Of a stretch of DNA of 64,000 nucleotides, positions 26,064 through 37,271 are shown one piece after another. Each line of letters starts with the position of its first letter. The stretch's first letter is position 1. The notes under the pieces are model-generated. The model saw only the letters and a list, made by a program, of their open reading frames with translations. It was not told the DNA's origin and made no database searches. This stretch comes from Heterostelium album PN500 (taxonomy: Eukaryota; Evosea; Eumycetozoa; Acytosteliales; Acytosteliaceae). The position numbers and the translations under genes are program-made. The stretch lies in assembly GCF_000004825.1 (NCBI RefSeq), contig NW_008805078.1:272069-336068 (forward strand). Direction: 5' to 3'.

Positions 26064-27101
26064 TTTTTGTTATTTATCAATAAATATATATCGTTTCTTT
26101 ATCTTTCTATTTCTTTCACTCTTATAATTGAATTTTATAATTATTATTTTTTAAAATATTATTTCTAGAAACAATTACAAAAAACTATCTATCTATTATT
26201 ACAATTTGTTTTCTTTATATTTTTTATTATTATTTTTAATACAATTACTATTGCTATTCTAAATTATAAGAATATATTTTGGTAGTATTGTATCAACTAA
26301 CCAGGATAAACAAAACAAAATCAATTTAGTAATAACGTTTCAAAGTATTCATCAATAATTCAGACATTACGAGTTGAATAGTGTCTATACACACAAAGTA
26401 ACAAAAAAAAAAAATTAAAATAATTAATAATATTAAAATTAATCAATTTAATTATTTTAACACCCACCACTACCGATCAATCACATAACTAAGTGTTAAA
26501 AAAAAAATTTAAATTTAAAAAATAACAAAGTTATTATTAAAATTAATAGATGACCTATCAAAAAAAAAAAAGATTGAACATTAAAATAAAAACCCAATGA
26601 CCTTTCAAATAACGTCAAAGTCACTGAAAATCAAAAAAGGTTTTTTTTTCAAAGTTTAAAATCAAAAATTGTTTACCTCAATCTTTTTTTACATGGTTGT
26701 TTTCACAATTCAGTTTGATATCAAAAAGAAGATCAATAGTAAGGAATCAATGATAATAATATTTAGTTATCAATAATATTGTGTGATTAATATTATTTGT
26801 TTTAAATAACTAGTTTTTTATTTATCAATATCTAATAAAATATAATAAAAATAAGAAAAAAGAATATAAACAAAATGGATAAATGGTTATTTAATTTTAA
26901 ATAGGTTCGTATATAATTGGATTCTTATCATTATTATTAAATTAATTGTTGGATGGTTTTAAGGATTTTTTGTTATAATGGTTTTAATTTTATACATTTT
27001 ATGAAAATGTATAATTTATTTGATGTAAATATTAAAAAATATAAATATAGTGTATAAGGTATAATATTCCTGTTTTCTGACTCTTTTTTTCTTTTTCTTT
27101 T
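26064..27101. other. Spacer between the two secreted paralogues
   Basis: About 1 kb of AT-rich DNA that should hold the 3' UTR of the upstream copy and the promoter of paralogue 1. A C-rich patch, CACCCACCACTACCG, lies at 26461-26475. No coding sequence is seen. Confidence 0.4.
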
Positions 27102-28178
27102 TTAAGCTGTATTTGGATTGTTGGTATTTCCAACGACACGTTGTAAGAAATCATTGACAAGTCCAAGACCCATTTGTGAAATCGAGTAGAATGAATATTT
27201 CGAAAAGTTGGATGGTGCCTTTGAGATACTGATGCATGGTTTGTTCTTACTGTCGGTTCCTTTCCACGCCAGGAAAATCTTGAGTGTACATCCCTTCTGG
27301 TTGGTATCGACCTCGTTGATGTCGTACTCGTCACCGTCGCACTTCATTGTCGATCTTCTGACTGCGCATTGGTTCTGTATGCAATACTCGCATTGCTTGC
27401 AGATACTCTTGTCACGATCGCCATCCCACTCGACGTTGATCAGCTCACCCTTGTCGACGGTGGCAACAACAGTGAATGTATTGACCATGTAAGGAACTGC
27501 TGCGAGGTTTCCGTTTGGCTTGATATAGGCAACACGTTTTGGTTGCAAAGTCATATTACCGTAGGTGGTAAAGTTCGATTGTACCAACTGGGTGATAGTG
27601 TACTCTGTTGTTCCAGTGACATTACACACACCTTCGGGTGGTGGTGGATTTGGATTGGTTGCTCCATCGGCTGGACATGGATATGTATTGGTCACATTGT
27701 TATAGATAAAGTTGGTAGTTGATACATTCGATAAAAATTCTAACCAAATGGTTGCTCCTGGATTGAAAAGTGCTGCATATCCAACTATTATTATTATAAA
27801 TTGTGTCCGATTTATTAATTAGTATATATGTAATTGAGTTTTATCGGTGCAAAAAAGAAGATATATATATAACATACGATATGGTACTCTAAGAGTTGTA
27901 AATTCATCTACTCTTGGATGGAAATCGGCGTAACCACTGTATTTTGTTACTTCATCTCTAATGTGTAATCTGCACCAAGTCCAATCGTATCTAGCTTTAT
28001 TTCTAAGGTTCATTGTTCCCGCTGAAGTATATAGACCCTTTAGCGTATCTCTGGTTACATTACCTGGCTTACCACCTGCAGAGCTACCTTGAAATGAAAT
28101 ACCTTGACCATTACTCTGACAAACATACATACTGAGCAATATGATACCAAACAGTATCACAAAATTATTTCTATACAT
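27102..28178 (-). CDS. Secreted Cys-rich protein, tandem paralogue 2 (unknown family)
   Basis: Two exons (28178..27878, 27784..27102) join to 328 codons (327 aa), with the intron at the same place and phase as in paralogue 1. Signal peptide (FVILFGIILLSMYVCQSNG), then the same order of blocks: SFQGSSAGGKPGNVT, WTWCRLHIRDE, a Pro/Asn-rich stretch, CKQCEYCIQNQC, DINEVDTNQKGC and GLVNDFLQRVVGNTNNPNTA. The C-terminal 60 residues are almost identical to those of its neighbour, while the middle is divergent. This suggests a recent duplication with strong constraint (or gene conversion) at the 3' end. Function is unknown; it is exported by the secretory route. Confidence 0.85.
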
Positions 28179-28848
28179 TATTTTTGTATTCTCTATATAT
28201 TATATAATTTATTAAGTTTTTATCTTTTACTAATCTAATCTAATTTAATTTATCTTTTCTTTTCTTTTCTTCTATATTTTTTTAGTTTAGATAACAATCT
28301 AATCTAAATAATCTAATAAGTAATAATACAATGTTGTTGTAAGGTTTGGTTTTGATTTATTTTGTACAAAACAAATAAATATAAATATAAATATAAATAA
28401 ATTATATAAAAAGAAAAAAGAAATTGAAACAAATATTGATTTAAATTTATTTGTTCGTTATTATTGAATCTAATATAAAAAATTGTGTAACTGATTCTTT
28501 AAAAACCAACCAGGACAACAAAAATTACAAAAAAAAAAAAAAAAAAAGATTTATTTTTTTTTAATTTTTTTCAAAAGTAATTCGAACAGGTCCTCGTCCA
28601 TAGTGCTTTCACCATCATAACCTTTAAAACCTGTTCACAATTTTCAATGAATTTTTTTCAAATATTAAAAAATTGTATACCACATCGATATCTATAATAT
28701 CATTTATATTTGATTCTGGAATAATAATAATATTTTATTTTTTATGTACATTGAATGTTTCGGACTTTTATAAATATTAATTTAATATTGGTTATTATAG
28801 TATATAGTACTGAGGTCATGAATTATAATAATTTTAATTATAATTATA
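28179..28848. other. Spacer between the terpene synthase and secreted paralogue 2, with an exon-like scrap
   Basis: Mostly AT-rich. On the - strand 28632..28550 reads like a terminal exon (acceptor GTGAACAG, then KGYDGESTMDEDLFELLLKK and a stop). A second splice-bounded piece lies near 28715..28680. They do not join cleanly in one frame and I cannot assign a gene. Confidence 0.3.
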
Positions 28849-29940
28849 TTATCCTCTAAGTATTGTTGTTGTTGTTGAAGTTGTTATTGTATCACTTGTT
28901 GGTTGGTTAATTATATTAATTGTATTAGTTTTAGCTTCAACGGAATTGCTTTTACCAATTAATGCTTTTCTATTGGCTTGGTCATTGTATCTTGGTGCCA
29001 CAGAACAAAAACCAACAGTGCTGGCAGTTATACGTTTAATACATTGGATACATTGTTGTAGAGTTTGGTTATTTGGGAATTGATGTTCTATTTTGTTGGC
29101 TAGTAGTTCCATCTCGTGGTATCCTCGGTGGACATATTCAACAACCTTTTGCATTGATTCCTGAATTGTCGCTCCATTCACATGACAATTAATCTTTACA
29201 TAGTTGGAGAGTGATTTATCATTGAATTCACTTACGAATGAATATAAATCGTTTACCAAAGCATTGATTCCACCGTATTTCAAGAGGAGTTGTTTGAAAT
29301 TTTCATCTTCCATAATGTCTTGGGTGAGTGTGAAATCTGGTCTGCTCGCCATGGCAATAGCCAATCCAAGATGGGCAGCACTCTCATAAGATCGGAACCG
29401 GCAATACTCTTCGATATCCGAGAGATTCGACCATTCGATATTGTGAATTCCTCTGACAGCACTGTATGACCATTGTTTGGCTTCTTCGATAATTCTGTCA
29501 ATGAGAAAAGGGTGGACACTACACGCTGAGAGATCATCAATAGCTGACCAGAATGCCTGACTCCAACGATCTTTTGTAGGTTGTTCCGGATCGAAGAGTG
29601 AATCTATATATTCTTTGCTGCAACAACCTTTTTCAATGACAATGTCGTCGATGATGAAAACCCAGTCGGTCAGTTTCACCATTGGAAGAAACAGTTCTGG
29701 TCTATCGACATCTAGGGCCATCACTGAATACTCGAGAGTTTCCTCCTTAAGGAAAGCTTTGTAGAATTTTGGAATCAAGTCTTTGACCCAAATTTCATAT
29801 TCCGGTTTCACCATTTTTCCAACTGGATTCCTCGAGAAATCGAATGGACATTGAATATTGGGTATCCTGAAGGATTGATCTTGAAAGTATTTATCACTCC
29901 AACTACTACTATTTTGATTCATTATTTTTGGCACAACCAT
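28849..29940 (-). CDS. Class I terpene synthase (dictyostelid type)
   Basis: Single-exon ORF of 363 aa. It should ionise a prenyl diphosphate (farnesyl or geranyl type) and cyclise or quench it to a terpene. All class I signatures are present: the Asp-rich motif IIDDIVIE (D98, D99, E103), the pyrophosphate-sensor Arg about 47 residues before the NSE motif (CRFRSYESA), the Mg-binding NDLYSFVSE (N230, S234, E238), and the RY pair (R317-Y318) near the end. There is no transit or signal peptide, so it is cytosolic. The C-terminal 35 residues are Thr/Asn/Ile-rich and probably disordered. A second start at M7 is possible. Dictyostelids carry families of such genes, often active in development; product and timing cannot be told here. 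Confidence 0.93.
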   Translation of the reverse strand: MVVPKIMNQNSSSWSDKYFQDQSFRIPNIQCPFDFSRNPVGKMVKPEYEIWVKDLIPKFYKAFLKEETLEYSVMALDVDRPELFLPMVKLTDWVFIIDDIVIEKGCCSKEYIDSLFDPEQPTKDRWSQAFWSAIDDLSACSVHPFLIDRIIEEAKQWSYSAVRGIHNIEWSNLSDIEEYCRFRSYESAAHLGLAIAMASRPDFTLTQDIMEDENFKQLLLKYGGINALVNDLYSFVSEFNDKSLSNYVKINCHVNGATIQESMQKVVEYVHRGYHEMELLANKIEHQFPNNQTLQQCIQCIKRITASTVGFCSVAPRYNDQANRKALIGKSNSVEAKTNTINIINQPTSDTITTSTTTTILRG

Positions 29941-31706
29941 TTTTGGTCAAAGAATTTCTCTATTTTTTGATTGATAGATGATTGGAAAAATTATTAATTT
30001 TATAATAATAAAAAAAAATATAAATAATCAATTTCTAAAAACAAACTATCCAATTATCATGAGATTTAAAAAAAAACAATTTATTTTGGTTGGTTATTTT
30101 TTAAATTTAAATTGGTCTTTTTAATCCATTGCAATTTCATAAAATTTATTATTGTTTTTTTTTTATAATAATTAAAAAAGGAATTTATGATATACATATA
30201 TATGAAATGGTTATATAACATGTGCTCTGTGGTTTGGTGGTTTGCAAGATGATTTGTGAATGTTGGGGTCTGCTTTCAAGATTCCAGTTCCATATTATTA
30301 TTAGGATTCACCAAAATTGAAGTTAAATTATAAGATTGATAAAAATGGGTTAAATTAATGATAGTAGGTTAATTAATTGTAGAGCTTTGAAGTGAAAGCA
30401 CTACAACCAAAAGATTGTGAACTTTTAAAAAAAAACGCTACACGTGTAAATATTACCCATTTTATTAAAAAATAAACAAAACATACCACTTTTTTCTTTT
30501 ATTTAGCAAAAATAACACTTTCAATGTTAATGTAAACAATTGGAAATACCAACAATTTTATTGGTACATACAATAAAATTTTATTTTATTTTTTTATCAA
30601 AGGTGAATTGAAACAAAGATATATTATTTTTATCTAATATTATAATAGTTCAAAAACTATTTTTAAATTTTTTTGTAATATATAAAAATAACTATATAGT
30701 GACCTACCCTTTTATTATCGATTGAACACATTAGAATGTTTGAAGAGAGAACACCCCACTATCTAATAAAATGAATAATAATAAAAGGTCAACAAATTGT
30801 TTTTTTTAAAAAAAATTATATATGGTTACCACAGATGTGGTAAAAAACAATATTTAAAAGTTTTGTTTTGTTACTATGGTCTACTGCCAATAGTAAAAAT
30901 AATTCATTGGTGGTATCAACTTCACCTTGTATCAACAATTTTTTGAAAAAGGAATGAGTATTATTGATAATTTTTTTATTTTTTCCTATGTTAACCACTT
31001 TGCTATCAATATTGACAATAGACGAATTTTGTTTTTAATTTTGAGTAGTTTCAAAATAATCACCAGCAATAAAGTTGGGTTAGTAGAGTTCTATAGAAAT
31101 TTAGTATTGGGACAACGACAATATGATAACATCTTCCAACATGTTTGTATCCTTTTATATCTTTAATAATTGTGTTTGTTTGCTAAGAGAACTTCCTCAT
31201 CAATACACACACCCCCTGTTTTTGAGAGAAAAATAAATATAACCATTGTCAAAACAATCTATTGTTGTTAAAGAGACGATCATCTTATTGTTTATCACAT
31301 TGTTTTTAAATATTTTATCGTAGTTGTTTATGGTTTGTTTATGTGTGTTTATTTCAAAATATTATATATAATAATTCATGATAACAACGAAGTTCTGACA
31401 AATTTTTATTTATCAGTTGTTAGAATACAAATAGGTATATATTTAAATGAATATCAAATTTTGTTTGTTTCTCACAATTGAACTTATACAATATATAATA
31501 TATTAAGATGATCGAAATATAATAATTCAGATTGTGGTGAGATCGAATAATTAAATAGTCAGTTAGTTGTTAGTTCGTTAAAAATGAGATGAATTAAGGT
31601 TACTGCTAAATTTGAATTTCAATTGGTTCTTCTACTAATAGATAGATAGTTAAAACTTATTTAGTTTGTTGGTTTGGTTGTTTGTTTGCTTGCTTGTTTT
31701 ATTTAA
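29941..31706. other. Long spacer upstream of the terpene synthase
   Basis: 1.77 kb, AT-rich. About 30220-30310 is richer in G (GTGCTCTGTGGTTTGGTGG) without a recognisable RNA gene. A protein-like frame on the - strand at about 30998..30816 (GEVDTTNELFLLLAVDHSNK) may be a gene remnant, but no start, domain or splice context supports a gene. Confidence 0.35.
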
Positions 31707-34016
31707 TTAATTGTTGTTGTTGTTTGTTGTCAAATAAATATTACCAATATGACAACTATTGAATTGATCTCTATTTTGTTGGTACAGTTCATCGTTGAAT
31801 CGAGTGGGTGGTGTGTTGTTGTATAGTTGGTCCAGTTGTTCAAGACTGAGTGTGTCGTCGGATTCATAGATCGGATTGGCATAGATATCTTGTACACGAT
31901 TAATAGTTACGACAGACATCACTGGACTAACACCACCAAGACACAGAGGCCATCTCTCATATTGCTTTTGTATGATTACACGATTGCCGTTCGCTTCCAG
32001 TCTATTGGGATGACTCATTGCACCACTCTTTAAACCCAGGTACTTTACCATTGAGTTTACAATATGCTGTACAGAACTACTCCTATAGATCGTCGAGCAC
32101 ATATCCCAAGCATAATTCCAATCTCTCTTTGCCAATCCATTCTCTAATCTATTCCATACAATAAAACTATTATTATCATTATTATCATTATTATCATTAT
32201 TATCATTGTTATTATTGTTATTATCATTATAATGTTTTAAAGGTGGTATTGGCATTTGTTCATTGGCAGTGTGACAATAAGTAATTTGAGGTGTCATCTT
32301 TAGAAAGTATCCAATTGCCTCTGGAAACTTTGCAAGTCTTTGACAACATTGTTTGAAACTAAATTGACTGTAGTAGAGTATGTCATCGACACCAAATACA
32401 GTATAGCTATAGGTTAACTTCTTCTCTAGCAGTTCTCTTAGTTGACCAGAAAAATCAGATTCTTTAATGAATTCAACTTGAGGATATTGCTGAATGACTT
32501 TGTTGTAACTTTCACCATATGATTCTTTAGAGTAAGTATACAATACATAACATTTAGTTGGGAACACTGTTGTTGTTGTAGATTTTGAATCTTTTGTACT
32601 ATCATTGTTGTTGTTGCTGTTGTTGTTGATGAAATCAATATTATATTTATATAATGTACGAAGATATTCTGATAATTGGAATGCTCTATCTTTTGAAAAA
32701 CATATTATTTGTATACCATCTGTTTTATTACTATTATTGCTATTATTATTACTATTATTACTTGGAATTAATGAAGATAATATATTATTATTATTATTAT
32801 TATTACTATTATTACTACTATTATTATCGTTTGTACCCATTATTGATAATAAAGATACAATATGAGATGTTGGAGATCTACTTAGCCATTGTGACCATAG
32901 TTGTGATCTAACATCGCTTTCTGGGTATTTAGAGAGTAAAAGCGCTATTAATTCTCCCATTCTTCCATTGGTAGACTCTTTTATGATTTCATTATTTAGA
33001 TTTGAACTATATTAATATATAAATTGTTAAATTAATATATATAACTAATTATATATTAAAGATTATTAGATTACTTACAATAATTTTAAAGATATCTCTT
33101 CTATGAGTAATAAAAGATTGAAACATTGTTTTATAGTATCGGGTGATTGAATTGTCGATGGAAATTGAAGTGATTGTATGTTGTTTTGATTTAATATAGT
33201 GTCATCGATTGCTATTTGATATTTGTTTGCAAGTTTAACGAGACAATCAAACGATGCTTGTGTGGCACTGTCTCTTTGTATCTGTGAGTTTAACTTTGAT
33301 ATTGAAGTAGCATGCTTTCTCAACTGAAGAAGTGGAATGCCTGGAAGATTGTCAAACGAAATATCACCATTCGATATCATCTCCAACCAAAGTGCATAGT
33401 CTTCACAATGTCTATAACGACTATCATATCGATAACCAGCACTACCACTACCACTACTACCACGATTCAAAGCATCTCTTCTCAACATTACCGATGGATG
33501 TACCAAACAGCAATTGAAGAACATCGACCATACAACCATTTGTATTTGATTAGGGTGTTCTATTACCTTATTATTATTATTAATGGTTTTATCACTATCA
33601 TTATACTTACTACTTGAGAACATTACAACGTTTGTACCTAGTACATCGATATTCTTATGTGTGTTCATGTAATCTAGTTGTCGTTGTAGACGTTCAGGGT
33701 GGGAGATGTCGTCGGCATCCATTCGAGCAATGTATTGACAGTCTGGTGGTAGTAGATCGATAGCTTTGTTGAGTGACTGTACAACACCTATATTCGTATC
33801 GTTTCTAACAACCACTATTCGACTATCGATATTGGCATAGTTTGATAGTAGTTGATCTAGCTCATCACACTTTGAACCATCGTCGACAATGAGCATCGTC
33901 CAATCTTTGCAAGTTTGTCCAACAATACTATCGACTGCTTGCTTACAATAGTCTACCAATAAACTTTTATTTTCATTGCTATTATTTATATAAACAGGTA
34001 ATACTACTCCAATCAT
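31707..34016 (-). CDS. Two-domain glycosyltransferase (GT2 fold plus second GT-like domain)
   Basis: Two exons (34016..33079, 33006..31707) join to 746 codons (745 aa). Residues 1-240 are a GT-A family 2 domain: PVYINN start, AVDSIVGQT, LIVDDGS and the metal-binding DxD in ARMDADD, followed by HPERLQRQLDYM. The C-terminal half begins with IQIICFSKDRAFQLSEYLRT and has a second acidic motif (FGVDDILYY), resembling another nucleotide-sugar transferase module, with Asn-rich insertions between. There is no signal peptide or membrane span, so it should act in the cytosol, as is known for some dictyostelid glycosyltransferases. Donor and acceptor are unknown. Confidence 0.85.
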
Positions 34017-34172
34017 ATTTTATTAATTAAAATAAAATAAAAAAACAAACAAAATCAAAACAAGATCAAACGAAGAAAATGGTATTCTTTGATCAACTTT
34101 GGTTTTTAGTGAACTTCACTTTGTAAAGTTTATTGAATTTTATAAAAATTAAAAAACAGACAAACCAACAAA

Positions 34173-34409
34173 CTAAGTAAGTATAATATTGGGAGTACAA
34201 TAAGATTCACAGGGTCTTAAACAACATCTGAAACCAGGTTTGCAAGACTTGGATACCCCACATGCTGAAAGATTCATTTGAGTACACCAACTAAAGTCAC
34301 TTGGTGGACAGGGTAATATATTCCCCTCTCCCAATGTATTACCGCTGAATACTGATAGTAACAAAAGAGTACCAATAACAAATAGAATTATTTTAGAAAA
34401 TTCTCTCAT
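34173..34409 (-). CDS. Small secreted WAP-like (four-disulfide core) peptide
   Basis: 78-aa ORF with a signal peptide (IILFVIGTLLLLSVFSG) and eight cysteines at 34, 42, 50, 56, 62, 63, 67 and 71. The spacing C-x5-C-x5-CC-x3-C-x3-C matches the whey acidic protein four-disulfide core. WAP domains are usually protease inhibitors or antimicrobial; that role here is inference. The mature peptide would be about 50 residues, essentially one domain. The spacing between the first three cysteines is short for the family. It is divergent from the ML pseudogene 156 bp away. Confidence 0.75.
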   Translation of the reverse strand: MREFSKIILFVIGTLLLLSVFSGNTLGEGNILPCPPSDFSWCTQMNLSACGVSKSCKPGFRCCLRPCESYCTPNIILT

Positions 34410-34565
34410 TTTTTGTTTTTACTAATAAATAAATTACTTAAAATAAAATAATAAAAAAAGTAATAGTTTATAAAAGGTTAAAAATAAAAAAAGATAAAAT
34501 GGATAGATGACATTTAATTTGTAAATAATATTAATTTAAAAAATTTATTAATATGTAAACAAAAT

Positions 34566-34980
34566 ATGAAATCTATTATTATTTTTGTTATAATTTGAAT
34601 TTTATATCATATTTTCTTTTGTCAATGCTAGAGTATGGACTTCCTGTGGAAGCTATTCAGATAAAGTAAGTACTATTATTTTGTAAAGTAATTCAATCTA
34701 ATGTATGTAAAACAGTTCAAAATTACAACTATCTCTCTATACCCAAATCCTGAGAACCTGAATGGAGGTAATGTACATATTCACGTTTTTTACGGGTTCA
34801 TAGTCATTGCCAACAATGACGAGGCAATCTGTGACCTAGGCTCACCAATAAAGTGTCCAATTCAAATGGGTCCATTCAACAAAACATTTTCAGTATCCAT
34901 TCCATCTAATGTGCCATCTGGAGAGTATAATGGCATCTAAAAATGAGATTGCATATATCAACTTTGATATTACCTTTTAA
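34566..34980 (+). pseudogene. ML-domain (MD-2/NPC2-like lipid-binding) protein pseudogene
   Basis: ATG at 34566 opens a signal peptide (MKSIIIFVII) that stops at once. One base out of frame the sequence continues VWTSCGSYSDK, then a donor (GTAAGT at 34664) and an acceptor near 34713, then FKITTISLYPNPENLNGGNV, CDLGSPIKCPIQMGPFNKTF and SIPSNVPSGEYNG before a premature stop at 34940. A third frame gives the expected end NEIAYINFDITF to TAA at 34980, with Tyr where the family has Cys. Two frameshifts, a shortened middle and a lost disulfide Cys make a dead copy likely. Intact family members bind lipids or sterols in the secretory or lysosomal lumen. Confidence 0.7.
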
Positions 34981-35082
34981 AATAAATTTAATTCTAATCA
35001 AATATTACTTTGTTTTTATTATTATTGTTGTACAATTTGAAATTCAAATTTTATTACTTTGATTTTTTTTTTTTTAATTATT

Positions 35083-36307
35083 TTACCAATGATGATTACA
35101 ACCAGAGAATGGTGCAGAAATAATTACAGCAAAAACAGCTGCAGTAATAATACCTGCAGTTGCAAAGCCTTCGGCAACTCTTTGTCTTGATGTCTTTCTT
35201 AGTTTTGGATAGCCATGAATGATCTTGAAGTCACCGTGTGTAATTTTACAATAGTAAGGTCCCATAGCTGTATCTGTTTTTGAAATGAACGATGATGTCT
35301 TTTTAGTGCCGGGCAGGTTGCTGAAATCCTTTCTCTCGAGTGGCACCAAGTTATTTCTCCAATCAATATAAGTAGAGATATAGTTGGGAGGAATATTTGT
35401 AAGACCAAAATCTAAAGCTGTAATAGCAATCTCTATTGAACCATGCTTTGCAAAATATAATTTTTCATTTGTTCTAACTTCAACACCCTTAAAATAATAA
35501 TAATTAATCATTGTTAATAAATAATAATTTTGTCATATAAATATTAATAAAACTTACAATTGGTAATAATGAAAGATTTACACCGAAATAACCTAATAGA
35601 TCATCACATCCAACAAGATCATGGTCGTAAACCTTGAACATTAGCAATTCAGTTCTAACACTTTCGATCGATAAAAAGAAAGTTTCTTCCCAAACTGGGT
35701 TGAGATTGTTGGAAATGAATTTGGTTTTTGGATGTGAGGCAAAGCATGACGATTTAATGAGGACGTATGGATCTGAACTGTTGGTGACAGCATCACCCAC
35801 CATCAAATTATGACCACGGATAACTCTAACCTTGAGATTACCTCTTACTCCACAGCCACCAACGAACTCCGAACCTGATGGAGCATGTAAGACACCATTT
35901 GCAACCTCGGCAGCTACTCCATTTGGATTGACATTGGAAACGGTGGTACTAATGTTCTCAGGTGGTTGTAAGAGAATTTGTTGGTGAATCTCTTGGACTT
36001 TTTGGAGATCGATCGGTTTTTCTAGTTGAGCTTGCAATTGATTCGATTGTAATTGAGCTCTTTCAAACTGTAATCGCTGAAGCTCCAATTGTTGTTGTTC
36101 GAGTTGTTGTTGTTGTGCGTACAACTGTTGTTGAATTTGAAGCTGCTCATTTTGTTTAGCCTGTTGGAATTGTTGTAATTGTTCTTGTTGTTGTTGAATA
36201 ATCAATTGTTGTTGTTGTATGATTGATTGTTGTTGTTGTTCATATTGATTCTGTTGTTGTTGATAAAAAGCATCATCAACTTTTGTTAAAGAAACTGGTT
36301 TATCCAT
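35083..36307 (-). CDS. Gln-rich coiled-coil protein with a C2 domain
   Basis: Two exons (36307..35558, 35487..35083) join to 385 codons (384 aa). Residues about 16-105 are Gln-rich and likely form a coiled coil. Residues about 150-250 are a C2 domain (LKVRVIRGHNLMVGDAVTNS, SDPYVLIKSS, TKFISNNLNPVWEETF, VYDHDLVGCDDLLGYF) with Asp residues in the calcium-binding loops, so Ca-dependent phospholipid binding is likely. The C-terminal exon continues the C2 end and adds an unassigned region; the last 25 residues include a hydrophobic Ala/Ile stretch (ATAGIITAAVFAVIIS) that could insert into or span a membrane. The closest family is the C2-domain proteins common in dictyostelids. Confidence 0.85.
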
Positions 36308-37271
36308 AGTAAATATTAGATAATAAATATATATATTTATATTATTTTTTTTTTGTCTATAAATAAATATTGGGTTTTGAAAAAAATAGTTTTAGATTTT
36401 TAAAAAATATCGTTGTGTAAAAATTTTTTCTTCTTTTTTTTTGCACAACGTTTCTCAAGAATAAAAAAAAATTGATCAAAATGGTGATCGATCACCCCAT
36501 CGTGCTTTTGCAGCAAAAAAAAGCCATTTTATGTGTTTTTAGTAAACTATTCAATCTTAGACTGACACTTTTTGCTGTAATGGAAGTACTCCAATTTGAT
36601 CATAGGATAAGCAATTCAGGATTTCACCTAACCACAACTCTATTTACCTTAGAGAGTTGAATATATACATCAAGGAAATTAATACTCTTAAATCAGTTTT
36701 ATTTCAAAGGAGAAGGCATTGGAAATTTTTTTATATTAAAGTTTTAATATTGAATAAAATAAAAGAATTTAAATTTCTAAAAAATGAAGTTTTATTTTTA
36801 ATCTTCAAAAAAAACAATGATTAATTCATTAATATATATTAATTCATTTATATATATTAATTCTTTAATATATATATAAAAATAAATCTGAAAGGTGAAG
36901 GTTTTTCCCACTTTTTTTGGAACAAATTAACTTTTTTCGGAAAAAAGGGTAATCTGTCACGGAATTCAATTAAATTTAAATGATGGTTTTTTCCGAAAAA
37001 TCGAATTTTCATTGGTCATTTAAATAAAAACAATTAAAAAAAGTCTTTTTTTGTACAAACATGAACTAAATTTGAAACTATATATAGTCAATATAAGAAG
37101 ATTTAGTAAAAAAAAAAACGATAATTTATATTTTTAGTTTGATTCATATGAATTTTCATTAAATAATATCTATTAACACCCAATATTTATATTCGAATTA
37201 AATCAATTTAAACAAAATAAATCTAAAAATAATAATAAATAATATAATTATTTTTTAAAAAAAATATAACA
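36308..37271. promoter_or_regulatory. Divergent spacer between the C2 and B-box/Kelch genes
   Basis: AT-rich. It contains tandem TTAATTCATTTATATATA-like units at about 36826-36880 and two near-palindromic T6-CG-A6 type elements (about 36934-36949 and 36985-37000). A 62-codon + frame at 36472 has no support as a gene. Confidence 0.4.

Noticed and set aside
30220-30310. GC-richer patch considered as a tRNA, snoRNA or other ncRNA
   Set aside because: No cloverleaf, no B-box-like GGTTCGA, and no paired C/D boxes could be found.
30816-31166. ORFs on both strands in the terpene synthase upstream spacer
   Set aside because: The - strand frame looks faintly protein-like but has stops just upstream, no start context and no homologous neighbour; too weak to call.
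36472-36660. 62-codon + strand ORF between the C2 and Kelch genes
   Set aside because: No domain, no signal peptide and no splice signals; probably chance.
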